A DNA stretch of 62,750 bases, taken from Pseudomonadales bacterium (GTDB lineage: Bacteria; Pseudomonadota; Gammaproteobacteria; Pseudomonadales; Pseudohongiellaceae). The position numbers and the translations under genes are program-made. The notes under the pieces were generated by a model, which searched no databases, was not told the DNA's origin, and saw only the letters and a list, made by a program, of their open reading frames with translations. This document shows, piece after piece, positions 53,665-61,733 of the stretch (positions are counted from its first letter, which is position 1; every line of letters starts with the position of its first letter). Location: assembly GCA_028281635.1 (NCBI GenBank), contig JANQJM010000076.1, positions 1 through 62,750 of the forward strand. Reading direction: 5' to 3'.

Positions 53665-55023
53665 TCAGTCAGGCGCCCGTTCAAAATCCTGCTTGATCGT
53701 TTTGGCTGCAAACCAATAGTGTATAGCGCACCATACATTAACCATCACCGTAAGTGACATGGCATAGCGCAGAGCATTATCACCAAACTGCGGTGTCAGA
53801 AAATCACTGGCAAAGCCAGTTAGCATTGGCCCCAATCCCAGGCCGATCAAGTTAAGCATGAACAGGAGTACAGCCGAGCCCAGGGCGCGCATACGAATGC
53901 CCACCAGAAAATGGGTGGATGCGATGCAAGGAGCCAGGTACCAACCACCACAGAAAGAAGTGAAGAGATAGGAGTAAACAGCGTAGTAGCCGTCAGGCAT
54001 GATCAGAAACGTGTTGAGCGCAAATGGAATGGCCAACACTGTGGAGACAAAAGGTATCCACATATACCAGGTTGTATCTCCAGTCCGCTGCTTGAGTTTA
54101 TCAGTGACCCAGCCACCGAAAAATGTCCCGCTCAAACCACCAATACCGGCAATCATTCCGTAATACCAGCCAACGTCCAGGATGGGCATGCCATGTACGC
54201 GTCCAAGAAATAGTGGCATAAAGTTACCGATGCCATAGGTTACAAACGCATGTAAGGCGCAGGCGAAAGACAGATGTCGAAATGATTTACGTTGCCACAG
54301 GAAGCCCATTACACCGAAGAAACTTGGTGGCGATTGATCTCTGCGATTCTCAGCGAGGCCTCTGGGTGGTTCCTTAACAACAAATCGAACCAACAGAGAA
54401 AGAAACAGTCCCGGAATGGCGACCACCACAAATGCGGTTCGCCAGTCGAAGTACTGCACGAGATAGGCACCGCCAACAGTGCCGACCAGAATTCCCCCAT
54501 AGACACCCAGCGAATAGATGGAAAGGGCCGTCGCGCGTTGTTCCGCGGGAAAGATATCAGAGACGATTGAATGGGAGGGTGGGGAGCCACCAGCTTCACC
54601 GACACCCACGCCGAAGCGAGCAAGAAACAATTGCAAAAAGTTCTGAGCTGCACCACACAGCGCAGTCATGAAACTCCATACTGCTACTGCAATCGCGACT
54701 ATGTTGCGACGATTCCCCACATCAGCCCAGCGAGCGATGGGAATGCCGAGTGTTGTGTAGATGAAGGCAAAGGCCAACCCGGAAAGCATCCCGAACTGCC
54801 CATCGGAAATCTGTAAATCCTCGATAATGGGTTGGGCGAGAACATTGATTACCTGTCGGTCGACGAAATTGCAGATGTAAACAACGGTGAGGATGCCGAG
54901 GACAAGATAGCGGTAAGCCGGCCTTTGGTAAGCTTTGGCTATAGCAGCATCTTCATGCGAGAGCCCACTATTTTCTTTCTCAGTAATGGCCGCTGAAGAC
55001 GCTTGCTCGCTTAGTTCAGACAT
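53665..55023 (-). CDS. MFS transporter, Spinster-like
   Basis: This 452-residue membrane protein has 12 predicted helices. Motif A-like IARWADVGNRRN lies between helices 2 and 3, together with FVDRQVINVLAQPIIEDLQISDGQFGMLSGLAFAFIYTTLG and GVGVGEAGGSPPSHSIVSDIFP, which mark the Spinster-like MFS branch common in marine and aromatic-degrading proteobacteria. The substrate is unknown (members of this branch have been linked to lipids and small carboxylates). An acidic N-tail precedes the first helix. It is monocistronic and divergent from the ABC exporter pair. Confidence 0.85.
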   Translation of the reverse strand: MSELSEQASSAAITEKENSGLSHEDAAIAKAYQRPAYRYLVLGILTVVYICNFVDRQVINVLAQPIIEDLQISDGQFGMLSGLAFAFIYTTLGIPIARWADVGNRRNIVAIAVAVWSFMTALCGAAQNFLQLFLARFGVGVGEAGGSPPSHSIVSDIFPAEQRATALSIYSLGVYGGILVGTVGGAYLVQYFDWRTAFVVVAIPGLFLSLLVRFVVKEPPRGLAENRRDQSPPSFFGVMGFLWQRKSFRHLSFACALHAFVTYGIGNFMPLFLGRVHGMPILDVGWYYGMIAGIGGLSGTFFGGWVTDKLKQRTGDTTWYMWIPFVSTVLAIPFALNTFLIMPDGYYAVYSYLFTSFCGGWYLAPCIASTHFLVGIRMRALGSAVLLFMLNLIGLGLGPMLTGFASDFLTPQFGDNALRYAMSLTVMVNVWCAIHYWFAAKTIKQDFERAPD

Positions 55024-55344
55024 TAGCCAGCTCCCTTGTTAATTCCTGATTCTTGTTTCTTTTTCTGGAATCGCAGGGCGCATGTAAGCATGTATTCCTG
55101 GCAGAGTCTATGTAGCAGATTGCAGTGAAATTGCTGTCAAGCTGACAACGATCTACTCTGTATTGTCTTCCTTACCGAATCGAATCCAGCTCCCATCATC
55201 GACCGACATTGGATCTTGTCATACGCTAAACAGAGTCCATCCCAGATAGAAACAGGGGATAGCTGAACTCAATGCGCCGATGGCCATAACCCCATAACTA
55301 CTGTATGGATTACTCACATATAGCCCCTCTGCATAGAGCTGGCA
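55024..55344. other. Divergent intergenic region, no gene seen
   Basis: This region separates the minus-strand MFS gene from the plus-strand ABC exporter genes. Apart from the exporter promoter at its right edge I see no convincing gene, repeat or hairpin. A long in-frame open stretch before the ABC gene (from 55305) has no ribosome site. Confidence 0.5.
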
Positions 55345-55373
55345 TTGTAATTGATCTGCGGTGGTTGCATAAT
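55345..55373 (+). promoter_or_regulatory. Sigma-70 promoter of the ABC-2 exporter genes
   Basis: TTGTAA (55345-55350) and CATAAT (55368-55373) are 17 bases apart. The start near 55380 would lie only about 3 bases before the ATG at 55383, and there is no ribosome site, so the message would be nearly leaderless. Confidence 0.55.
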
Positions 55374-55382
55374 TTTGCGCCC

Positions 55383-56321
55383 ATGGGCGCAGTATCAGAG
55401 CCAATTCTCACCGTCTCCAACCTCAATAAAACCTATGAAGGTGGATTTCAGGCACTCAAGGCAGTCAATCTTGAGATTGCTAAAGGCGAAATCCTCGCCC
55501 TTCTGGGTCCCAATGGTGCCGGTAAAACCACACTAATCTCGACCATCTGTGGCATCGTGAGCCCCACAGCGGGCAGCGTTCGGGTGGCTGGCTTCGATAT
55601 CGTCAAAGATTTTCGCAGAACCCGTTCCCTCATTGGTCTGGTGCCTCAGGAATTGACAACGGATTCATTCGAATCGGTTTGGAGTACTGTGTCGTTCAGC
55701 CGAGGGCTGTTCGGCAAACCACCGAATGCTGCTCACATTGAGAAAGTGCTCAGGGAACTCTCTCTTTGGGACAAGAAAGACGACATGATTCGCACTCTGT
55801 CGGGGGGTATGAAGCGCAGAGTGTTGATTGCGAAAGCACTATCCCATGAGCCTTCAATCTTGTTTCTCGATGAACCCACTGCCGGAGTTGATGTTTCGTT
55901 GCGTAAGGATATGTGGAAGATCGTCAACGATCTTCGCGCTAGTGGAGTAACTATTATTCTGACCACACATTACATTGAGGAGGCAGAGGAAATCGCAGAT
56001 CGAATCGGTGTCATCAACAATGGTGAGATTATTCTTGTCGAAGAGAAAAACAACCTGATGCAAAAGTTGGGCAAGAAGCAGCTGATACTTGAACTCGATC
56101 AGGCACTCGCTGAGTTACCAGCGAAACTCGCCGCTTATCAATTGGAGCTTGCTAACGATGGGAATCGCCTTGTTTACACCTTCGACAACCAGAGTAATCA
56201 TAGTGGAATCACCGAACTTTTGGATGATCTCAAAGCAGCGGGAATTGTTTTTACGGATTTAAATACTTCACAGAGCTCACTGGAAGAGATTTTCGTGAGC
56301 CTGGTGGCCGAGTCTTCTTAA
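55383..56321 (+). CDS. ABC-2 type exporter ATP-binding protein
   Basis: This 312-residue ATPase has [14 protein letters not shown] (Walker A), LVPQELTTD (Q-loop), [15 protein letters not shown] (signature), [12 protein letters not shown] (Walker B and D-loop) and the switch histidine in [11 protein letters not shown]-terminal extension of about 70 residues resembles that of DrrA/YadG-type ATPases that drive ABC-2 permeases. ATG 55383 is chosen because upstream codons carry no family similarity and lack a ribosome site. The permease gene follows 9 bases after. The substrate is unknown; drugs, polysaccharides or lipids are typical. Confidence 0.9.
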   Translation: MGAVSEPILTVSNLNKTYEGGFQALKAVNLEIAKGEILALLGPNGAGKTTLISTICGIVSPTAGSVRVAGFDIVKDFRRTRSLIGLVPQELTTDSFESVWSTVSFSRGLFGKPPNAAHIEKVLRELSLWDKKDDMIRTLSGGMKRRVLIAKALSHEPSILFLDEPTAGVDVSLRKDMWKIVNDLRASGVTIILTTHYIEEAEEIADRIGVINNGEIILVEEKNNLMQKLGKKQLILELDQALAELPAKLAAYQLELANDGNRLVYTFDNQSNHSGITELLDDLKAAGIVFTDLNTSQSSLEEIFVSLVAESS

Positions 56322-56330
56322 GGAAAGTTG

Positions 56331-57092
56331 ATGAATATCTACGGCATCCTGGCCATTTACAAATTCGAAATGGCACGTACCAAGCGCACCTTGCTGCAGA
56401 GCATTGTAGCGCCTGTAATTACGACGTCACTGTATTTTATTGTCTTCGGAGCCGCGATTGGATCTCGTATACAGCAAGTGGAAGGGGTGAGTTACGGTGC
56501 ATTCATCGTACCAGGCTTAATTATGCTGAACCTGCTCACCCACAGCATCTCCAATGCATCGTTTGCCATCTATTTTCCCAAATTTGTAGGGACTGTTTAC
56601 GAAATGCTCTCTGCGCCGATTTCGACGCTTGAAGTTGTTTTGGGCTATGTCGGCGCAGCTGCAACCAAATCCATATTGCTTGGCTTAATCATTCTAATCA
56701 CGGCCTCATTTTTCATCGAGATGCGGATCGCCCACCCATTTATCATGCTGGCCTTCGTCGTATTGACGGCAGTCTCATTTAGTCTCCTGGGCTTCATCCT
56801 GGGTATTTGGGCCGATAATTTTGAGAAACTCTCCGTAGTGCCTATGCTGGTAATTACGCCGTTGGTGTTTTTGGGCGGGAGCTTTTATTCCACCGACATG
56901 TTACCGGCTTTCTGGCAATCGATTTCATTACTCAATCCGGTGTTATATCTGGTGAGCGGATTGCGTTGGAGTTTCTATGAGATTTCGGAAGTGAACGTGT
57001 GGATCAGCCTGATCAGCATTACGGCTTTTATGCTGGCTTGCTTCAGTGTGGTGGTGATGATGTTTAAAACAGGCTACAAACTGCGATCTTAA
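56331..57092 (+). CDS. ABC-2 type exporter permease
   Basis: This 253-residue membrane protein has six hydrophobic segments and ABC-2 family phrases: [66 protein letters not shown], and [37 protein letters not shown], close in layout to E. coli YadH. The ATG at 56331 has AGGAAAG 4 bases upstream. It pairs with the ATPase directly before it. It ends 8 bases before the long palindrome at 57100. Confidence 0.88.
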   Translation: MNIYGILAIYKFEMARTKRTLLQSIVAPVITTSLYFIVFGAAIGSRIQQVEGVSYGAFIVPGLIMLNLLTHSISNASFAIYFPKFVGTVYEMLSAPISTLEVVLGYVGAAATKSILLGLIILITASFFIEMRIAHPFIMLAFVVLTAVSFSLLGFILGIWADNFEKLSVVPMLVITPLVFLGGSFYSTDMLPAFWQSISLLNPVLYLVSGLRWSFYEISEVNVWISLISITAFMLACFSVVVMMFKTGYKLRS

Positions 57093-57099
57093 CTTTAAC

Positions 57100-57218
57100 G
57101 GGCTACTGAGCTTGCAATCTCTTCGTTATAGGAAGATTTTGGGCGAGTCATTTACCAATACATAAACTCCTCGCCCAAAATTTTCCTATGCCTCGACCTT
57201 GCGGCGCTCAGTACGCCC
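57100..57218. repeat. Long imperfect palindrome, copy B of a paired intergenic element
   Basis: Outer arms GGGCTACTGAGC (57100-57111) and GCTCAGTACGCCC (57206-57218) pair apart from one bulged base. The inner stem ATAGGAAGATTTTGGGCGA (57128-57146) pairs with 57171-57189 over 19 positions with a single G-T wobble. The 24-base loop starts GTCATTTA and ends TAAACTCC, as in copy A (14651-14819). It fills the gap between convergent genes. It has no T-run after the stem. Confidence 0.8.
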
Positions 57219-57258
57219 TTGGCTGTGGTGCGCTAAGTTACGTCGCGTAGGGATCGAT

Positions 57259-58206
57259 TTAACTAACTCGGCGGCCGCCGCGGTATTCTATTTGCTGACT
57301 ATTGCCGTTCGCATCGTAGTAGACACCCGGGCCATCCCTTTCACCTCTTAGCCAGGGCCCGACATAGCGATCACCATTGGAAAAGAAATAGGTGCCTTGC
57401 CCATTTAACTGGTCGTCGCGGAAACCACCTTCAAAACGATTACCATTGACGTAGTAGAAAGTACCCTGACCATTCATGGCATCTCCTTGCCATTGTCCTT
57501 CATATCGATCGCCGTTTGCCCAGTACTTGGTGCCCTGTCCGTGTTGCATACCGTTGCGCCACTGACCTTCATAGCGATTGTCGTTAGTCCAGTAAAAGGT
57601 ACCCATGCCATTACGGGTGTTATTCTGAAATTCACCTTCGTAACGATTTCCGTTCGCCCAGGTGAAAGTTCCTTGTCCTGATTGCTGGCCGGCTGTCCAG
57701 TTACCGCTGTATTCATCGCCGTTGTTGAATGAGTAGACTCCCTGCCCCTCAAACTGATCGGCAACCCAATTGCCCTCGTAGCGGTCACCGTTTATAAAGA
57801 AGTAGGATCCACGGCCATTCTTTTGATCGTTCAGGTAGTTGCCAATGTAGCGTTCGCCATTGGCTCGATAAAGAGTGCCGCGACCATTGCGCTGCCCATT
57901 GCGAAACTGACCCTCGAACCGATCACCGTTGGCGAAGAAGTAAGTCCCATTGCCGTTTTTCTGATCACCACTGAAGGTACCTTCAAAACGGTCGCCATTG
58001 GTCAAATAGAGAGTGCCTTGTCCTTGAAAGTAGTTGTTACGGCACTGTCCTTCATAACGGTTGCCATCAGTCCAGCGATAGACACCCGAGCCGGCTTCAC
58101 AACTACCCCTGAGCCAACCGTTGTCAGCCGCTTCCGCCGGACGCATTAGAACCACCAGTATCAGGGGAATCAAAATACTGCAGGCGAACAAGAGTCTATG
58201 GCGCAT
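57259..58206 (-). CDS. Secreted MORN-repeat protein
   Basis: This 315-residue protein has a signal peptide (MRHRLLFACSILIPLILVVLMRPAEA) and then 11 tandem 23-residue MORN repeats with the pattern GTxYxxNGDRYEGxWxxxxxNGQ, and a degenerate twelfth ending GGRRVS. The repeats fold as a long beta-hairpin ribbon that binds membranes or proteins. A short disulfide-capable lead-in (GSCEAGSG) precedes repeat one. The ATG at 58206 is chosen for the signal peptide; an in-frame frame continues upstream to 58317. Function unknown. Repeat 8 has Asp in place of the conserved Gly (TNDNRYEG). Confidence 0.87.
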   Translation of the reverse strand: MRHRLLFACSILIPLILVVLMRPAEAADNGWLRGSCEAGSGVYRWTDGNRYEGQCRNNYFQGQGTLYLTNGDRFEGTFSGDQKNGNGTYFFANGDRFEGQFRNGQRNGRGTLYRANGERYIGNYLNDQKNGRGSYFFINGDRYEGNWVADQFEGQGVYSFNNGDEYSGNWTAGQQSGQGTFTWANGNRYEGEFQNNTRNGMGTFYWTNDNRYEGQWRNGMQHGQGTKYWANGDRYEGQWQGDAMNGQGTFYYVNGNRFEGGFRDDQLNGQGTYFFSNGDRYVGPWLRGERDGPGVYYDANGNSQQIEYRGGRRVS

Positions 58207-58411
58207 GGTTGTAACAAGGTGGAAGTGGGTGAATTGTGAAAGCATAGCGTAAATAGCTGAGGGAATTCGGTACTGTTTCGCATTTTGAGTATCCAGCGAA
58301 CACTCCCACTGAGTCAACTGTAAGACTTGGGGAGTCAGAATGCGATTTAATGCTGATTAGCGCTGCGTATAGAGGCCTGAGTCAGGCAGCCCCTGCACCT
58401 TTCATGCGGAA

Positions 58412-59626
58412 CTATACCGAGCGAGTGGCGATGGCTGGCTCTATTCTCGCGGCACCCGATGAAGGGCCCAGAACGGCTATCTGGCCTATTAGCAAGAGTG
58501 CCAGCATTCCTACAGGTGTGTAGTACCAGGCCATTGTTGGCATATTAAAGTTTGTAGTAAGGACGATGCTGAAGCCTATGGTCAGTGCTGCCCCAACCAG
58601 CACGCCGACACTGGTAATCAGCAAGTTTTCAAGCATGAAATGGCGAAGTATTTCAGGCCGGGTGGCACCCAGAGCGCGGCGGGTGCCGATTTGTTTGCGC
58701 CGGCGATTGATGCCGAAAACAGCCAGACCAACGATGCCCATACAAGTGATAAACACCAGAGTAATGATGATGACCCACAGTACAGTGCTCATGGCGCTGT
58801 CAATGCGATAGGTTTCTTCACGGGTATCTTCGAGTGAGCGCAGTGATCGCAACACGCGATTGGGATTATCAGCCAGCAGCAGATCTTCGATTTCGGCCAT
58901 GACCCGGTCGCGCTCTCCTGGCTCAGTGCGCACAACATAAAGCGACGAAGTATCTACAAACATCTCAGGAACGATCATCGACCTTTCGATTAATGAACTT
59001 TGCGGCCAGGGAGCTTGCAGGGTGTCTACGATGCCAATGATTTGCACTTCCACACCACCGGGCAAGAACACAGTTTCCCCTACAATCTGGTTAAGAGGCT
59101 TGTCCGGAAACAAGTTCTCAGCGGTAGCGCGAGAAACCACGGTTTTGTCAGCCAGGGTGGCGCCGGATTCCGAACGATAGCGCATATCAGATTCGGTGAA
59201 TCCTTCTCCCGCAATCAGATCCAGATTCAATGTGTCAATCAGCTGATCGTCGGTGCGATAGATGGCGACACCAACACTAGGCTGTGACTCATCGAATTCC
59301 AGTCGCACGCCGGTGGAAGAGCCGCTACCACTAACGGGGATCGCGTTGGTCGTACTGGCATTTACTACTCCGGGCAACTGTCGAATCATTGCCAGGTCAT
59401 CAGCCACAACAATTCGTTCATTGTAGTCATCGCCAAAACCGATACTGGTGAAATGAAACAGATTTACTTCATCAGCCCCACTTGGCCGGGCCATCATGCG
59501 ATTCCTTTCATTAATGATAAAGATGGCATTGATCATGACTGTCATGGTGAAGGCGATCTGCAAGGCGATCAGCACCACACCCAGTTTGTTCCTTGTCATC
59601 GCGCGGAGAATTGGGCCGATTTCCAT
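58412..59626 (-). CDS. MacB/FtsX-type ABC permease, second copy
   Basis: This 404-residue inner-membrane protein has one N-terminal helix (LGVVLIALQIAFTMTVMINAIFII), a periplasmic MacB-type domain of about 230 residues, and three C-terminal helices in the FtsX domain (WVIIITLVFITCMGIVGLAVFGINRRRKQIGTRRALGATRPEIL). The conserved IGTRRALGA coupling loop is intact. It is the last gene of the operon adaptor-ATPase-permease-permease. A heterodimer with the other permease is likely. Confidence 0.88.
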   Translation of the reverse strand: MEIGPILRAMTRNKLGVVLIALQIAFTMTVMINAIFIINERNRMMARPSGADEVNLFHFTSIGFGDDYNERIVVADDLAMIRQLPGVVNASTTNAIPVSGSGSSTGVRLEFDESQPSVGVAIYRTDDQLIDTLNLDLIAGEGFTESDMRYRSESGATLADKTVVSRATAENLFPDKPLNQIVGETVFLPGGVEVQIIGIVDTLQAPWPQSSLIERSMIVPEMFVDTSSLYVVRTEPGERDRVMAEIEDLLLADNPNRVLRSLRSLEDTREETYRIDSAMSTVLWVIIITLVFITCMGIVGLAVFGINRRRKQIGTRRALGATRPEILRHFMLENLLITSVGVLVGAALTIGFSIVLTTNFNMPTMAWYYTPVGMLALLLIGQIAVLGPSSGAARIEPAIATRSV

Positions 59627-59678
59627 AGTAGTTCTCTTTCAGTAGTGAGCGTAATGAGGGATGGCAATTTGGAATTCG

Positions 59679-60986
59679 CTACTGCGTCTTTAAGTGAATC
59701 GCTGGATTAACATTGCAGGCCCGCCAAATGGGATAGAGCCCGGCCACGATTGTCGATGCGATTGCCAGCACGATAGTAACGAACACCACAGGCACGTTGA
59801 GCTGAATCCAATCAGTGACCATGACTTCTTGTCCCAAAAGAACCTTGATCCCTTCCAGACCCAGAGCAGCAACGCCGAGTCCTAACAGGCCACCCAGCAA
59901 ACCGATAAATCCTGCTTCGATCACATGTTGTATAAACAATGAGCCTTTGTGAGCGCCCAAGGCCTGGCGTACACCAATCTCTGCAGATTTTCCGAGAAAC
60001 TTTGATAGCAGCAATCCGATGGTGTTGAGCAGGCATACGGCCAGTAACATGGCGGCCAGTGCAGACAATATTTGCGTCTCGTCTGGCAACACTTCCTGCT
60101 CCACCATCCACTCCTCAACGTCGAACAGTGCGTTGTTTAGTGGACGCCCAAAACGACCCAGTTGCTTTTGTTCCGCCGCATAACTGTTGAGGAAATCCAG
60201 GTAAGCTTGTTCCTCTCCACCGTTAGGCAGCTCTACCCAAAACTGGATCCATGTGCATTCGGAATTGAGGAAGGCCTGCAATCCTGTGCCATCAATCGCT
60301 TTCCAGCAATTGGTGTTGCCCGCTCTGCCATAATTTTTATCGACGATATGGTGCCACGGTACCAATAAGTCTTCACCTGGATCGAATGGGCCATTGTTGA
60401 CGTCATAGAATTTCGGTATCGGTTGCCAATCGTCTAAAACACCGACAACCCGAAAAACTTCTCCGTTCATTACCAGATTCTCGCCCACAGAGTCTGCACC
60501 ACCATATAGCCGTTCATTCATCTCGCGAGACAACACCACAACCTGTTCGAGACTGTCGTCGGAGCTGCTGTCCCAACCCCCTCCATACAGGAATGGGACG
60601 TCAAACATTGGAAAGAAGTCAGCCATGACTCCGCGATTATTGGTAATCATCGGTCTTATTTCTGGATTAGCCGGTTCCACTATCGCCGTGAATTTCGAAC
60701 TCGCGGTCTGCCTTTGAGCACGCTTAGCGTCCAGCAAGGCCATGGAGTCGAGGTAGGTTAGCTGTTCCGGTGCATCGTTATCCCGGTTTGGGTCGCCGGT
60801 ATCCAATTGCACATGAAACAGTTGCGCGCTCTTTTGGGGAATCGGATTACCACCCATGGTGTAGTTGAGCGTGTAGATGACCATGTAGGCGCCAATACCG
60901 ATGGCTACAGCCAGCACCATCAGTGAGCTCAAAATGGGATTGCGCTTATAGCTTAATGCGCTTAACCGTAGGTAGTAGAGAAACAT
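59679..60986 (-). CDS. MacB/FtsX-type ABC permease, first copy
   Basis: This 435-residue protein has the same layout: an N-terminal helix (NPILSSLMVLAVAIGIGAYMVIYTL), a large periplasmic domain rich in Asp, Gly and Trp with two close cysteines (TNCWKAIDG and NSECTWIQF), and three C-terminal helices with the coupling loop EIGVRQALGAHKGSLF. It lies 19 bases after the ATPase gene in the operon. Its periplasmic domain differs clearly from that of the second permease, as expected of two half-transporters with different faces. Confidence 0.88.
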   Translation of the reverse strand: MFLYYLRLSALSYKRNPILSSLMVLAVAIGIGAYMVIYTLNYTMGGNPIPQKSAQLFHVQLDTGDPNRDNDAPEQLTYLDSMALLDAKRAQRQTASSKFTAIVEPANPEIRPMITNNRGVMADFFPMFDVPFLYGGGWDSSSDDSLEQVVVLSREMNERLYGGADSVGENLVMNGEVFRVVGVLDDWQPIPKFYDVNNGPFDPGEDLLVPWHHIVDKNYGRAGNTNCWKAIDGTGLQAFLNSECTWIQFWVELPNGGEEQAYLDFLNSYAAEQKQLGRFGRPLNNALFDVEEWMVEQEVLPDETQILSALAAMLLAVCLLNTIGLLLSKFLGKSAEIGVRQALGAHKGSLFIQHVIEAGFIGLLGGLLGLGVAALGLEGIKVLLGQEVMVTDWIQLNVPVVFVTIVLAIASTIVAGLYPIWRACNVNPAIHLKTQ

Positions 60987-61004
60987 GAGAAAGGCTCTCC
61001 GAGG

Positions 61005-61718
61005 TTAGGCAACCGCATCGACAGCTGACGTTGTGCGACTACCCGTAGCATCGCTGGTATCACTGATACTGCCATCGAGTATGTGTATATTGCGCGGTGA
61101 CTGGTTAGCCAGCTCCTGATCATGGGTAACCATGATGATCGTAGTTCCGGCCTTGTTGATTTCCTGTAACAACTCCATGACACCCTTGGCAGTATTTGAA
61201 TCCAGGTTTCCGGTTGGTTCATCTGCCAACAAAAACAAGGGGTCGCCTACCAAGGCTCGGGCTATAGCGACGCGTTGCTGCTGGCCACCTGAAAGTTGAG
61301 CAGGAAGATGTTTTTTGCGAGCCAGTAAGCCGACCGATTCCAGCGCGCGGTCGATGCGCTGCTTACGCTCACCCGCTCTCATGCCACGATATCGAAGCGG
61401 TACGTCGATGTTGTCGAACAGATTAAGGTCTGGCATCAGATTGAAGCTTTGAAAAATGAAACCGATCTTCTGATTTCGCAACTTGGCTCTCTGGTAGTCG
61501 CTGAGCTGCGAAACATTAACGCCATCCAGCAGATATTCACCAGAAGTCATGGTTTCGAGGAGTCCAGCAATATTCAAGAATGTTGTCTTACCGCAGCCTG
61601 AAGGTCCCGTAATGGTGACAAACTCCCCTTCATTAACAGTGAGCGAAAGATTCTTCAGCGCATGAGTCTCTACCAGTTCCGTGCGAAAAACTTTGCTTAC
61701 ATCAGTCATCTGCAGCAT
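61005..61718 (-). CDS. MacB/LolD-type ABC ATPase
   Basis: This 237-residue ATPase shows GPSGCGKTTFLNIAGLLE (Walker A), QSFNLMPDL (Q-loop), LSGGQQQRVAIARAL (signature), LLADEPTGNLD (Walker B and D-loop) and the switch histidine in MVTHDQELA. The SDYQRAKLRNQKIGFIFQ stretch is typical of the MacB/LolD/FtsE branch. It lies between the adaptor gene (16-base gap) and the permeases, and should power the efflux complex from the cytosol. Confidence 0.93.
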   Translation of the reverse strand: MLQMTDVSKVFRTELVETHALKNLSLTVNEGEFVTITGPSGCGKTTFLNIAGLLETMTSGEYLLDGVNVSQLSDYQRAKLRNQKIGFIFQSFNLMPDLNLFDNIDVPLRYRGMRAGERKQRIDRALESVGLLARKKHLPAQLSGGQQQRVAIARALVGDPLFLLADEPTGNLDSNTAKGVMELLQEINKAGTTIIMVTHDQELANQSPRNIHILDGSISDTSDATGSRTTSAVDAVA

Positions 61719-61733
61719 GGGTAATGGCCTCCT

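Noticed and set aside
57093-57258. Integron attC site
   Set aside because: The TTTAAC...palindrome layout first looked like attC, but there is no GTTRRRY core at the far end, no integrase gene, and both copies lie between unrelated convergent chromosomal genes.
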